Of a DNA stretch of 64,000 nt, positions 1 to 9,884 are shown piece after piece. The stretch covers positions 218,402,501-218,466,500 of the forward strand of contig JADMNL010000022.1 in the NCBI GenBank assembly GCA_016271365.2, given 5' to 3'. Source of the DNA: Neoceratodus forsteri. Taxonomy: Eukaryota; Chordata; Ceratodontiformes; Ceratodontidae. Numbering within the stretch: position 1 is the stretch's first letter; each line of letters opens with the position of its first letter. The notes below the pieces were generated by a model. That model did not search any database and was not told the origin of the DNA. It saw only the letters and a list, made by a program, of their open reading frames with translations. Position numbers and translations under genes: made by a program.

Positions 1-511
1 TACCCAGAGTGTGTGACTGTTTATGGACCCTGAAGTGCATGCATAACTGTTTGATTGATAGAGCCTTTAAGCAAATCAACCTGATTATGCCCCTCCCTTG
101 TTCAAGCCCCTTAAATAAATCAGATCTAACTCTTTTTTGCATTTACCCTGACTGTGGTTCCAGTTTGTGCAAGAGTACTGTACTGCTGTTATTTGCTGTG
201 TATAACCTTATTTTACAGGGGGTCTCCAGGGCCGGGCCAGAGGAAAGCCCTGGTGGTAAGTGCAAACAGTGTGGGTACTTGTGTGGTGTATCAGGGGTAT
301 TGTGAAAGTGATTATTGTGTATTGTTCCGGCCACTAGTAAGGAAAGAGGAGGGTCACAGTGTCCCGGAGGGCTGTGCCCAGGTTATCTTGACCACTACCA
401 ACCCTGACCTCTGGGTGGAGGCACCCGTTTCAGAACTCAGGCCCCTTAACTTGCTACTAGCCAAGCAGGCAGGGGTAGTAGCCCTTGGGATAGCGCCACC
501 TAGGTGTTACA
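1..511 (+). repeat. 5' LTR of Ty3/gypsy element, 3' portion only
   Basis: This is the last 511 bp of a long terminal repeat that is cut by the left window edge. It aligns almost base for base with 11776-12284, the end of the 3' LTR of the same element, and with 5800-6299 in the nested solo LTR. It ends in GTTACA at 511, matching the TGTAAC start seen in complete family copies, so the family has the usual TG...CA ends. A polyadenylation signal AATAAA lies at 114-119. A T-rich stretch ending in AG at 218 and a GTAAGT at 256-261 look like a splice acceptor and donor. Complete copies are about 1.9 kb long, so roughly 1.4 kb lies outside the window. Confidence 0.9.
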
Positions 512-514
512 TTT

Positions 515-535
515 TGGAGGCTCACCGCTGGGATT
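515..535 (+). other. Primer-binding site of the gypsy element
   Basis: The sequence starts with TGG three bases after the LTR end, as expected for a site complementary to the CCA end of a tRNA. The block TGGAGGC followed by CGCTGGGATT resembles the complement of a tRNA-Thr 3' end, with about two extra bases in the middle. The position is secure. The tRNA identity is from memory of tRNA-Thr and should be treated as tentative. Confidence 0.6.
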
Positions 536-580
536 TTCTGCCTTCTAGTGGGTAAAAATTATGAATTATTGTTAAAGATA

Positions 581-1804
581 ATGGCTACACCAGTAGAAAT
601 GGCTGTAAACCAGTTGGTGGGGTGGTGTACTGGGCAGGAGATTGACCCCCAAAATGCTCTACTTATACTAGATATTCCCTTGAGTACCAGTAAAGACACT
701 GTAGAGGGAGCACTCTCCAAAGTTGAATGTTTAAAAAACCTTGTGGTGGTGGGTCAACAGGCTGATTTCATCGCCCAACTTTCTTAGCCTTGGTAGAGTT
801 TAGTGACCTCGTGGTCAGCTCTAAAGTGCCACAGACTATTGCCCCAGAAGGGGTTCCAACTGCCTAGAGAGTGATAACAAAAGACAGTAAAGACCCTGGG
901 GAGGATAAACTCCCACCATTATCTGAGACTTTTGAGGAGAAATTTGCTAAGTTGTTGCTGGAGGCAGGAAAAACCGTAGAGGATTTTAAGAAACTGTTCC
1001 TTCCCCAATGCCCCCTCCCACTCCAGCACCTGTTACTGCCCCACCTTCTGTGCCCATGCCAATGCTGGCCCTTATATCTGTACCTGCCATTAGTCATGAT
1101 TCCTACCGTAGGCTGAGAATCTTCTCAGGCACCCTCCCCACCCCCAGGGGGAGGATGACTGGGAGATCTGGATAGACAATGTTGCCCCTCTAGTACTTGC
1201 ATGGCAATGCTCAGAAGCAGAGAAATGAAAGAGGTTGAGTGAGAGCCTCCAAGGTCCTGCCCTGGCTACCATCTGTGCCAAGCGGGCCAATAACCCCAAA
1301 GCAACTGCACAGGACTATCTTGATGCATTGGAAAAGTTGTATGGGAGCCTGGATTCAGATGAGGATCTGTGGTGGAGAGTAAGAAATGCACAGCAGTACC
1401 CAGGGGAGCCATTGTCTGTGTATGTAACTCGGCTTGAAAAGCTGCTACAAGAGTGCCACAGAAAGGGTAGTTTGCCGTCAAATGAATTAGATCACACTAG
1501 GCTGGACCGGATCCTTAAGACTGCTCTGTTTTCAGAATTGTTACTGCTTCAGTTGCGCCTTGCCACCCGACTGGAATCGTCCCCCTCCTATAACGAGCTA
1601 ATGAAAGAAATTCGGGGGGTTGAGCAAAGGCAACCCCATGGGGGAACTGAACCCATATTTGCTGCTGCTGCGCAAGTGACCGACAGTAATCAGCCAAGTG
1701 AGGCTCATGGGCAAAAGTCGGTACTTAACAAGCATGCTGAGAATGCAAAGGACTTCCTGCCCTGGGCCCAGCATTGGAAAGATGAGCTACTAAAGGAAGT
1801 CTGA
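581..1804 (+). pseudogene. gag: Gag with PNMA-like layout, gypsy element (broken)
   Basis: This is the structural Gag of the gypsy element, which would form the capsid. The likely start is the ATG at 581; the frame is open from 548, but the PNMA-like similarity begins at 581. Residues 1-70 contain LVGWCTGQEIDPQNALLI followed by an IP...T.EGALSKV pattern, the hallmark of the N-terminal domain of PNMA proteins. The next part (787-1003, another frame) has ALVEFSDLVV and an EAGKTVEDFKKLF motif, again in PNMA order. The capsid part (about 1110-1804) has LESLQGPALATI-like, DYLDALEKLYGS and YPGEPLSVYVTRLEKLLQ motifs. The reading frame breaks at about 785, at a stop near 868, and again at 1000-1120 and about 1220. 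PNMA and ZCCHC12/18 genes are known to descend from Ty3/gypsy gag. The similarity to PNMA is seen in the translation; the closer relationship is inferred. Confidence 0.85.
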
Positions 1805-1851
1805 GAGTTGAAGATGGGTGCCTCTGCAAGGGTTTTGGTTCCTTTCAGGAT

Positions 1852-2952
1852 GTGACTGCCATGGGGGTGGGGGTGCACCCTCAGGCATCTGCTACCGAAG
1901 GTGGCTCCAAGGCTGAGATCACCAGATTGACTGCCTCTCTAAAGGAACTGTTAAGACACGTTGCACCACTCCCACCACTGCAAGCAGATACTAGACCCCA
2001 ATCTCTTACTACTGCTTCAGTTCCTCATACGATGTTCTCTCCCAGGATAACCCAGGAGTCTATCACTTGTCACAACTGTGGAAAGGATGGCCATATGAAA
2101 AGAGAATGCCGGTCTCAGAAGGACTTAGAAAGAGTAGTAAACAGGCTCCATGGGGAGCTCCAAAAAGCAAATCAGTGGCCAAGGGGTGCCCAAAATGACC
2201 ACAGTGAGGGTTCAAGAAACCCTAACTCAAATTTCTTTGTGGCTAAATTGTCTGTTCAGGCCTCTGCTACTGCCTCTCCAGACTGGTCCAAAATAGTGGG
2301 CCATTCAATGGAGACTATAATGACTGTGAATGGTATTCATACTCGGGCTGTGCTTGACATTGGGTCGCAAGTGACCATTGTATTCCAGGACTGGTATGGT
2401 AAACACTTATCTGATGTGCCTATGCAATCCCTGGATGGCCTACATGTGTGGGGCCTGAGCGACAAGTCTTATCCCTACCTAGGGTATGTCCGCCTCTGGT
2501 TGTCTTTTCCTGCAACTGTAACGGGTGTAGAGAAGCGAGTAGAGACATTGGCCCTAGTGTGTCCCCTCACCAGATTGTATGATGGGGTCCCGCTGTTAAC
2601 TGGAACAAACGCCCATATGTTTGGGAGACTGGCACAACTCTGTCATGAGAAACAAGGGCGATGGACTGGGAGAGCCCTGAGAATTCTGGCTCTGATCAAG
2701 AGGGCCTATGATTTGCAACAAAAATCCGAGGAAGTAGACCAGGATAAACCGGTGGGGCTCGTGCAGAAGAAGGATTCTGATTCTATGGTACTGGCCCCTA
2801 ACGCCCAGTGTACCATTCAAGGGAAGGGCCGCTTCCAGAAAGATGTCAAGAACAAAATACTGATGTTGGATGTGCCAGGCAATGGAAAATTGCCAGAAGG
2901 ATTGTTGGTCAAGCCCAGCATTTTGCCTGCTCATGCCCATGCCTATGCATGA
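1852..2952 (+). pseudogene. gag-pro: Nucleocapsid zinc knuckle and aspartic protease, gypsy element
   Basis: This 366-codon open stretch is the longest intact piece of the element. Residues 73-86 form one CCHC zinc knuckle (C73, C76, H81, C86), which binds RNA in Gag. A retropepsin-like protease follows: the core reads AVLDIGSQVTIV at residues 167-178, where families of this type have Asp-Thr/Ser-Gly. Here the middle residue is Ile (D170-I171-G172), so the active site is probably damaged. The flap and C-terminal half continue with LLTGTNAHMFG at about 248-258. The frame stops at 2950, before the RT linker, and related sequence continues downstream in other frames. The lack of a gag-pol frameshift signal cannot be judged in such a decayed copy. 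Confidence 0.8.
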
Positions 2953-4125
2953 CGAGTGATGGTCCAGATTCACAATGTGTCAGATCGGGAGATCCGGGTG
3001 AACAGACGGTGCACCCTAGCTATGGTACACAGACACTGCAGTATTGCCCAGCAACAAGCACCCTGGTGAGAAGGAGAGAGTGACCCCAGACTTGTTTGAC
3101 TTTGGTGACTCCCCATTGCCAGCTGGATGGAAGGCTAGAATTAGCAAGAGACTTGTCCAGAGAGACCAAGTATTTTCCTTGAAGGAATGGAATGTGGGAT
3201 GTGTCCAGGGTGTGGAGCATTACATACGCCTGCATGATGAATGGCCATTTCGAGAGAGGTCCTGACGCCTAGCCCCAGCAGACATAGATGATGTGAGAAG
3301 ACACCTGCAGGAAATGCTCACTGCTGGCGTGCTACAATAATCCAGGAGTCCATACGCCTCTCCCATTGTGGTTGTGTGTAAGAAAAAGAATGGGTCTGTG
3401 AGTATGTGTGTTGATTATCAAACCCTGAACCGGTGGACCATCCCAGACCAATACACTATATCTCGTATACAAGTTGCCCTGGACTGCTTGAATGGGAGCA
3501 AATGGTTCTTGGTGTTGGATCTTCGCAACGGATACTACCAGATCCTGATGGCCCCAGAAGACCGTGAGAAAACAGCCTTCATCTGTCCAATGGGGTTCTA
3601 TGAGTTTCTGAGGGTGCCACAGGGGATATTGGGTGTCCTGGCCACCTTTCAGCGACTGATGGAACATGCAGTGGGAGATATGAATTTGCTGGAATGCCTG
3701 GTGTACTTGGACAATGTCATTGTGTTTGGGAGCACCTTAGAGGAGCATAAGAACTGACTGTTTAAAGTCCTAGACCGACTGGAAGACTTCGGCATCAAGC
3801 TGTCCATTGACAAGTGTCAGTTTTTCCAAACCTCCGTGAAGTATGTGGGGCACATAGTATCTACAAAAGAGATAGAGACTGATCCCAGTAAGGCTGAAGC
3901 ACTGACTACTTGGCCCCAGCACCATAATCTGAAAGAACTACAATGTTTTCTGGGATTCTGTGGCTACTACCACAGGTTCATAAAAGACTTTTCCAAGGTG
4001 ATTCATCCACTCTTGAACCTTACCCAGGGTTACCCTCCTTCCAATCGTAAATACAAAAAAAAAGGGGCCGTTAAAGAACCAGAAAAAGTATACTTCTGCC
4101 CAGGTGAACTCTTCGGCTCTGCTGG
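2953..4125 (+). pseudogene. pol: Reverse transcriptase domain, gypsy pol (broken)
   Basis: This is the Ty3/gypsy reverse transcriptase, which would copy element RNA into DNA. The linker and fingers lie at 3044-3370, with stops near 3263 and 3338. Motif A, FLVLDLRNGYYQI, is intact (about 3510-3545). Motif B reads VPQGILGVLATFQRLM, where the usual form is a PFG-type turn. Motif C at 3704-3715 reads YLDN; the second catalytic Asp of YLDD is Asn. A TGA at 3755 interrupts the frame, and the thumb/connection (KYVGHIVS, WPQHHNLKELQCFLGFCGYYHRF) continues at 3836-4030. A frameshift at about 4110 leads into RNase H. The copy cannot encode an active enzyme. Confidence 0.9.
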
Positions 4126-4397
4126 ATGCCCGACTGTGAAGCAGTCTTCCATGAGATCATGTACGAGTTCACCCACGCCCCCAATCTCGTCTATGCTGAC
4201 CCCACCAAACCCTATGTGCTGCATACGGACGCTAGTCTGCAGGGTCTAGGAGTGGTGCTGTATCAAGACCATGAGGATGGCTTGAGACCAGTAGTTTTCA
4301 CCAGAAGGAGCTTGACCCAATCCGAACGAAACAACCCTGTGCATAAGTTGGAGTTCCTTGCGCTAAAATGGGCCATCGTTGACCAGTTTCATGAATA
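4126..4397 (+). pseudogene. pol: RNase H domain, first half, gypsy pol
   Basis: The translation carries the RNase H core strand with HTDAS (first catalytic Asp) and the HKLEFLALKW helix with the catalytic Glu. It runs into FHEYL and is then cut by a solo LTR at 4402. The remaining half of the domain resumes at 6304 in a compatible frame, so this was one continuous domain before the insertion. The ORF calls that run past 4401 into the LTR are artefacts. Confidence 0.9.
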
Positions 4398-4401
4398 CCT
4401 C

Positions 4402-6299
4402 TGTAACCTCCCTACAAATGGGGGTTCCCATAAAGTCTTCCTTGAGCTTGCCTAAATGCTCACTGCCAGGCTGGTGTCCTGCATTTTAGCAGTTTAAATG
4501 TGATTACCAGAGCCTGTATAGCCTCTGTGTACTGTCTCTTTAAGAGCTGCCTGATTGCAGCCTAAGTAATCTGAGAGGGAGCTCTGTAGAAAGATATAAC
4601 TATTTGCTGAAAATCTTTAGAGTGATAATGATAATGTATTTTTTCTAACCTGCTTTCTTTTTAGCAAGGACTGTTTTGTTTTGTCTCCACTGTCTTGGTC
4701 CTGGACTGCAAATTGGATCAATCAGTTCTGGTGGGACCTAAAAAGTAGCTGAACTACAGGAGTTGTGTGAAGTCAAAATCTGTAGGAATTGTAGTTTTGA
4801 ACTTTTTGCGCCTTTTTTGCCACTGAAGGGTGAGCTCTTGCTTTGACTGACAGCCAAATCAGCCAACCAGACCTTTTGGATCTTGGGGAAGTCCCAGCCT
4901 GCTTGCAATTTTCAGTTAGCTCTGAGCTGGGAAGTGAAATGAGAAGAGCCCAAGTGAATTTTGGGCAGCAATCCTGAGTGGATTTGCATGGGAAAACTGT
5001 GAAAGGGCTGAGTTTTTGGCTTGCATGTCTGCTGCTGCTCCTGAGAGGGAGAGAAGAGAATTATTTTGGACTAAATCCAAGTTTGTGTGACTAAAGTAAG
5101 CCACTGAAGTGGGTCAGGCTCAACCTGAAGAATACCGAAGATTTTGCTGAATGCCATCGGCCTGTCAGGAGTTCCAACTACCCCTATGCTCCCTGTGTGT
5201 GCAGAGACTTTGCGATTGTGACTGGGGAGTGCTTTGCCTGGTACAGTAGAATTCCCATACATGTAAATGTGTTATGAGCTGCTAGTGGGTCGTGAGTTAG
5301 TTCAGTGTTCTGCTTGCTGGAAGCTGTATCCAGCCCAAAACGGACTGCATCCGAATTTGTCTCCAAGCAGTCTGGGCCTTGCCAGACTGGCCCAGCCAGA
5401 CTACCCACTGCACAGAGAAGCCATCGACGAGAGACCTGCCTGGTTATTAGCCCCCTGCTCCATGCTTGAACAGGAACGACGCCTCTGCAACTCATATGGG
5501 CCCTGCTTCTCCTGACATTCCAGATCAACCACCTGCATTCTCGAATTTCGTCCAGCCTGTGTCCAGTCTTGGGTATCGTGAGTAAATACCAGGGTAGCTC
5601 CCTGCAACAACAGCTTAATCTGAGTGTGTCATCTGATTGTCTTGTTTCGTTTCCTTTACGAACTGAGCACTCTGGCTCCAGATTACAAATATTGTGTACT
5701 GTGCATGTTGTGTTTTTCATCACAGGGCCCCAACCAGCTGCAACCCCGGGCAACAGTCCTGGCTAGCCCATCTCTTCTCCACCTGGGTTCCCCAGATATG
5801 TGATTGTGTGGGGGGACTCAAAGCACATGCATAACTGCTTGATTGATATAACCTTTAAGCTAATTAACCTGATTTTGCCCCTTCCTTGTTCAAATCCCCT
5901 GAATAAATCAGATGTAACTTTTTCTGCATGTAATCTGACTGTGGTTCCAGTTTGTGCTCAAAGTACTGTATTGTTGCTATTTGCTGTACATAACCTTGTT
6001 TTACAGGGGGTCCCCAGGGTCGAGCCAGAGGAGCCAGCCCTGGTGGTAAGTGCAAACAGTGTGGGTACTTGTGTGGTGTACCGGGGTATTGTGAAAGTGA
6101 TTATTGTACAGTGTTCAGGCCATTAGAGGGGAAAGAGGGGGGTTGCAGTGTCCTGGAGGGCTTTGCCCAGGTTAGCTTGACCGCTACCAACCCTGACCTC
6201 TGGGTGGAGGCACCAGTTTCAGAACTCAGGCCCCTTAACCTGCTACTAGACAAGAGGCAGGGATAGTAGCCCTTGGGATAGCGCCACCTAGGGGTTACA
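4402..6299 (+). repeat. Solo LTR of the same gypsy family nested in RNase H
   Basis: This is a complete 1,898-bp LTR that starts TGTAAC (4402) and ends GTTACA (6299). It is flanked by a perfect 4-bp target-site duplication, CCTC, at 4398-4401 and 6300-6303. It matches both the 3' LTR (9145-12284) and the antisense solo LTR (39813-41742). AATAAA is at 5902-5907. The pair of splice-like signals seen in the other copies is kept (AG at 6006, GTAAGT at 6046). A solo LTR arises when two LTRs of one insertion recombine, so a second family member inserted here after this element was already in place. Confidence 0.95.
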
Positions 6300-6303
6300 C
6301 CTC

Positions 6304-7085
6304 TATGGGGCAATGATATTGGTGAAGACTGACAATAACCCATTGACCTATGTACAGACTTCAGCTAAGTTAGATGCCACTGGGCACCAGTTGTTTTCTG
6401 CATTATCAACCTATAATTACGCTGTCGAATATAGACTGGGCCTGAACCATATTGATGCTGACACCCTATCACGAAGGCCCACTTCCAAGAGTGATTGGGT
6501 CAGGCTGTCTGAACCTGACATTCGAGCATTGTGCCAAAAGTTTGATAGAGATGAACGGATGTCTGCAGACACAGTGGACTGTTTAGTAGATTGCTGGGGC
6601 CCTTCTGACACCTGCATACCAGCTACTTATTGCCACTTCTCTGCTCTAGATATTAGTGCACTACCTCAATTTGACAATGACAGCATTCAGTGGGCTCAAT
6701 CCCAAGATCCTATGATTCAGCCAGCACTTGATGCCCCACGTGTGGGGAAAGATGTGTCTAAGTTACGTTCCACTGACTTACAAACTGCTTTATTGTTTAA
6801 AGAAGGCCCCAGATTGAAGTTGCTCAGTCAGTTGTTATATAAAGTGACAGCAGATTGTAATGGCAAAGTAGACAAGGAAAAATTGGTCCTGCCCATGGCC
6901 TTTAAAGATTTGGTACTGAGGTCCCTCCACAATCACATGGGGCACCTCAGTATTGACAGAACCCTTGACCTGGTATGATCTCGCTTCTACTGGCCCAAAA
7001 TGGGGGCCGATGTTGAGCACCATGTAAATACTTGTAGTCACTGCCTGCAAAGAAAAGCCCTGCTTCAGAGGGCTGCCCCCTCTTG
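6304..7085 (+). pseudogene. pol: RNase H second half and integrase zinc domain, gypsy pol
   Basis: Immediately after the duplicated CCTC the pol reading resumes with ILVKTDNNPLTYV (RNase H catalytic Asp) and NHIDADTLSRRP at the domain end. A linker of about 150 residues follows, then the integrase HHCC zinc motif: HNHMGH spans the His pair and CSHCLQRKA gives the Cys pair (7036-7060). A TGA at about 6976 interrupts the zinc domain and a TAA lies near 7086. The zinc domain normally helps the integrase form multimers and bind DNA ends. Confidence 0.9.
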
Positions 7086-7950
7086 TTAATATTACTACCG
7101 GCGCCCCCATGGAACTAGTCTGCATAGACTTCTTGTGTATAGAACATGATCAGCGGAATATTGGCAATGTGTTAGTGGTTATGGATCATTTCACACAGTA
7201 TGCACAAGCTTTTCCCACCAAAGATCAAAAGGCATCTACCGTGGCCAAGGTGCTAGTGAAAAATGTCGTCGTCCACTATAGTGTCCCCCAACGGATTCAT
7301 TCTGATCAAGGCAGAGACTTTGAGAGTCAGCTCATCAAAGAAATGCTCTCTCTATGGGGGGTGCGAAAGTCAAGAAGCACACCCTATCACCGGCAGGGAG
7401 ACCCTCAACCAGAACATTTTAACCGCACCCTTCTAGATGTGCTGGGCACCTTCCACGCAAAAGACAAGCATGAATAGAGCCAGCAGATTAGCACCTTGGT
7501 ACATGCATACAATTGCATGAAAAACGATGCTACTGGGTTATTCACCTACTGCCTCATGTTCAGGAGAGAGGCCCAGCTACCATTTGATGTCTGTTTTGGG
7601 GTCTTTCCAGATGAGGTCCGAGCCAAAAGCTACTTGCATTATGTACAAAAACTGAAAGCTCAATTGAACCATGCCTATCAATTGGCCCAGACAATGCCAC
7701 CAAGAGAAATCTAGCCAACAAAGAGAGGCATGATAAAAAAGTAAAGGCTCAACAGCTTCAACCTGGAGACCGTGTGTTGTTACGCAATTTGGGACTGCAT
7801 GATAAACACAAAATTGCTGATTGGTGGCACCATCTTCCCCATGTAGTAGTTGGAAAGTTGGATGATCTACCTGTGTACAAGTTGCGCCCAGAGAACAACT
7901 CCAAAGCTGTCAAGACCATGCACCATAACCACTTGCTACCTATCAGCTAA
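7086..7950 (+). pseudogene. pol: Integrase core and GPY/F-type C-terminal domain, gypsy pol
   Basis: The integrase core inserts element DNA into the host chromosome. Its D,D-35-E triad is visible: Asp in ELVCIDFL (about 7125), Asp in RIHSDQG (about 7300) and Glu in PQPEHFNRTLL (about 7412). Stops at about 7475 and 7712 break the frame. At about 7730-7948 another frame gives LQPGDRVLLRNLGLHDKHK, then VVVGKLDDLPVYKLRPE and HHNHLLPIS. This is the SH3-like GPY/F region of Ty3/gypsy integrases. No chromodomain is recognised after it. No envelope-like ORF follows. Confidence 0.88.
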
Positions 7951-7953
7951 GTC

Positions 7954-8722
7954 ATGATTGAGGGTGAACCCCCAGGAATTGATCCCCCTGGGCCAGTGAC
8001 TCATGCTGCTGCAAGAAAGAGACAGAGTCAACCTACCCCAGTGGTCACAGATTTAAGGTTTCCTCCGGAGCAGGCCCAGAATGATAGTGACTGTCACTCC
8101 ACTTCTGACGAAACTTTGAATAAGACTATGCCTATTGCCCCTCTTATGAACTGAGTCAGCTGTTTCGAGGTAACCCCCTGATAAATTGTGGGGAAGAAGC
8201 TGGACCATCTGGACTGCCTTACCCCCCTAGCTTCGTCCTTGGAGCCAATGCTCCCAGAAAGTGAAGTGCAAAGTATCACATCTGAAGATGTTGAGTCTCT
8301 GTGTATTATGGTACTGTATGATTTGCCTGAAGAAGGGGCTGAGGGTTTGAGTTTTTCTGGTTACATACCAGAACTTGAAGAACACTATGAGAGTTCTGAC
8401 CACCCCCCTTCAGTGCCTCAAAGCTTGATTGTGCCTGAGCCTATGCAAAATGAGTCAAGTGTTATAGAAACAGAGCCTGCAGAGCAAGGAGCTGACAGTG
8501 CCCCAAGTTTGGATGTTCCCACCCAGGCAGAGGCACCCCTCACAAGTGACGAGAGTCCCCAGACCAGTGCTGAGAGTAGAGACTGTAGCAGTCACCCTCA
8601 GAAAGACTGGATGAGCTGTCAAGCCAGTAGTGCGCCTCAGTTATGATTCTCCCGGGAGGTCAGTGGATTTGCCTCTCAATGTGGTGCACAAAGGTGTTTA
8701 TGTCTCACCAAGCTCACTGCCC
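7954..8722 (+). pseudogene. Acidic, Ser/Pro-rich C-terminal tail of gypsy pol
   Basis: Two open pieces (7954-8154 and 8188-8646) follow the integrase. They encode a low-complexity tail rich in Glu, Ser and Pro, with no Cys pattern, signal peptide or membrane segment. In a shifted frame the end reads RLSYDSPGR (8630-8660), a motif found at the very end of many vertebrate Ty3/gypsy polyproteins. For that reason I treat the stretch as the pol tail and not as a separate accessory or envelope gene. Its function is unknown. No start codon context or promoter suggests independent expression. Confidence 0.55.
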
Positions 8723-8899
8723 AAATTGAGCTTGACAGCCAATTCCAGGTTACTTGTCTTTCCCTCTAACCATGCTGCCCCTGCCCCCAAGTTAGCTGAT
8801 AGGGAAGGGCCCCCTCTTGCACTGTTTAAGGTACAAGAAGTTATTACCCGATTCAATATAGTAATGTTCAATTTACCTGTGTGAAATATGCACAATATG

Positions 8900-9016
8900 T
8901 ATTTATTTATTTAGTTTTTGTTGACCGGGTAAGTGCACTAGACAAATCCTGCCTATTTTCAGGCACGACCCGGGGGAGGGGGATACAGATGAATGCCAAC
9001 TGACCTTGAACCAGAT
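8900..9016 (-). repeat. 3' fragment of the 43.6-kb SINE family
   Basis: The segment from TTTATTTA through GTTGACCGGGTAAGTGCACT to GAACCAGAT matches 43608-43726 with few differences. It is therefore the 3' end of that SINE in reverse orientation, with its tail at the left. It sits in the untranslated stretch between pol and the 3' LTR. The tRNA-like head is absent, so this is a 5'-truncated copy. No clear target-site duplication was found. Confidence 0.8.
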
Positions 9017-9133
9017 GTGTTGTCAGAATGGATATAGTATCATGAATTGTAGTGAATATGTATAGTAAAGTAATAAGTTTATGTTAACTGATGCATGATG
9101 GTACAGACTTGACGCGGACGTCAATTTTTCTCC

Positions 9134-9144
9134 AGGCAGGGAAG
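9134..9144 (+). other. Polypurine tract before the 3' LTR
   Basis: The purine-rich run AGGCAGGGAAG sits exactly where plus-strand priming is expected, just before homology to the LTR starts. The LTR's first bases TGTAAC are not readable here, so the junction has been altered by a small deletion or mutation. Confidence 0.5.
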
Positions 9145-9884
9145 CCCCTACAAATGGGGGTTCCTGAAAAGTCTTCCTCAAGCTTGCCTAAATGCTCACT
9201 GCCAGGCTGGTGTCCTGCGTTTTAGCAGTTCAAATGTGATTGCCAGAGAGTGCCTGTATAGCCTCTGCGTACTGTCTCTTTAAGAGCTGCCTGGATTGCA
9301 GTCATAAGTAATCTGAGAGGGAGCTCTGTTGAAAGATGTAATTATTTGCTGAAAATCATTTAGAGTGATAATGATAATGTAGTTTGTCTAACTTGCCTTC
9401 TTTGCAGCAAGGACTGTTTTGTTTATCTCCACTATCTTGGTCATGGACTGCAAATTGGACCAATCAGTACTAGTGGGACCTAAAATGGAGCAGGACTGCA
9501 GGAGCTGTCTGGAGTCAAACTCTGTAGGAATTGTAGTTTTGAGCTTTTTGCGCCTTTTTGCACCTGAAGGGGGAGCCTCTGTTGTGACTGACAGGAGGAT
9601 CAGCCAACTGAACCTTTTGGATCTTGGGGAATTTCCCAGGCTGCTGCAGTTAGTTTTAGTTTTGAGCTGAAAAGTGAAGAAGTAACAGCTCAAGTGATTG
9701 TGAGCAGCATTTCTGTGTAGTTTTGCATGGGAGAACTGTGAAACGGCTGAGTTTTGGCCTGCCTGTCTGCCTGCCTGCTATCCCTGAGAGGGAAAACAGA
9801 GTTTATTCGGACTGAATCCGAATTGTAAGGACTATTTAAGCTACTGGACTGTGACCAGGCTTTAACCTGAAGAAGAATGAAGAT

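Noticed and set aside
8188..8884. Envelope gene of an endogenous retrovirus
   Set aside because: No signal peptide, membrane segment, cleavage site or Cys pattern; the end motif fits a pol tail. The element is Ty3/gypsy by its integrase and RNase H.
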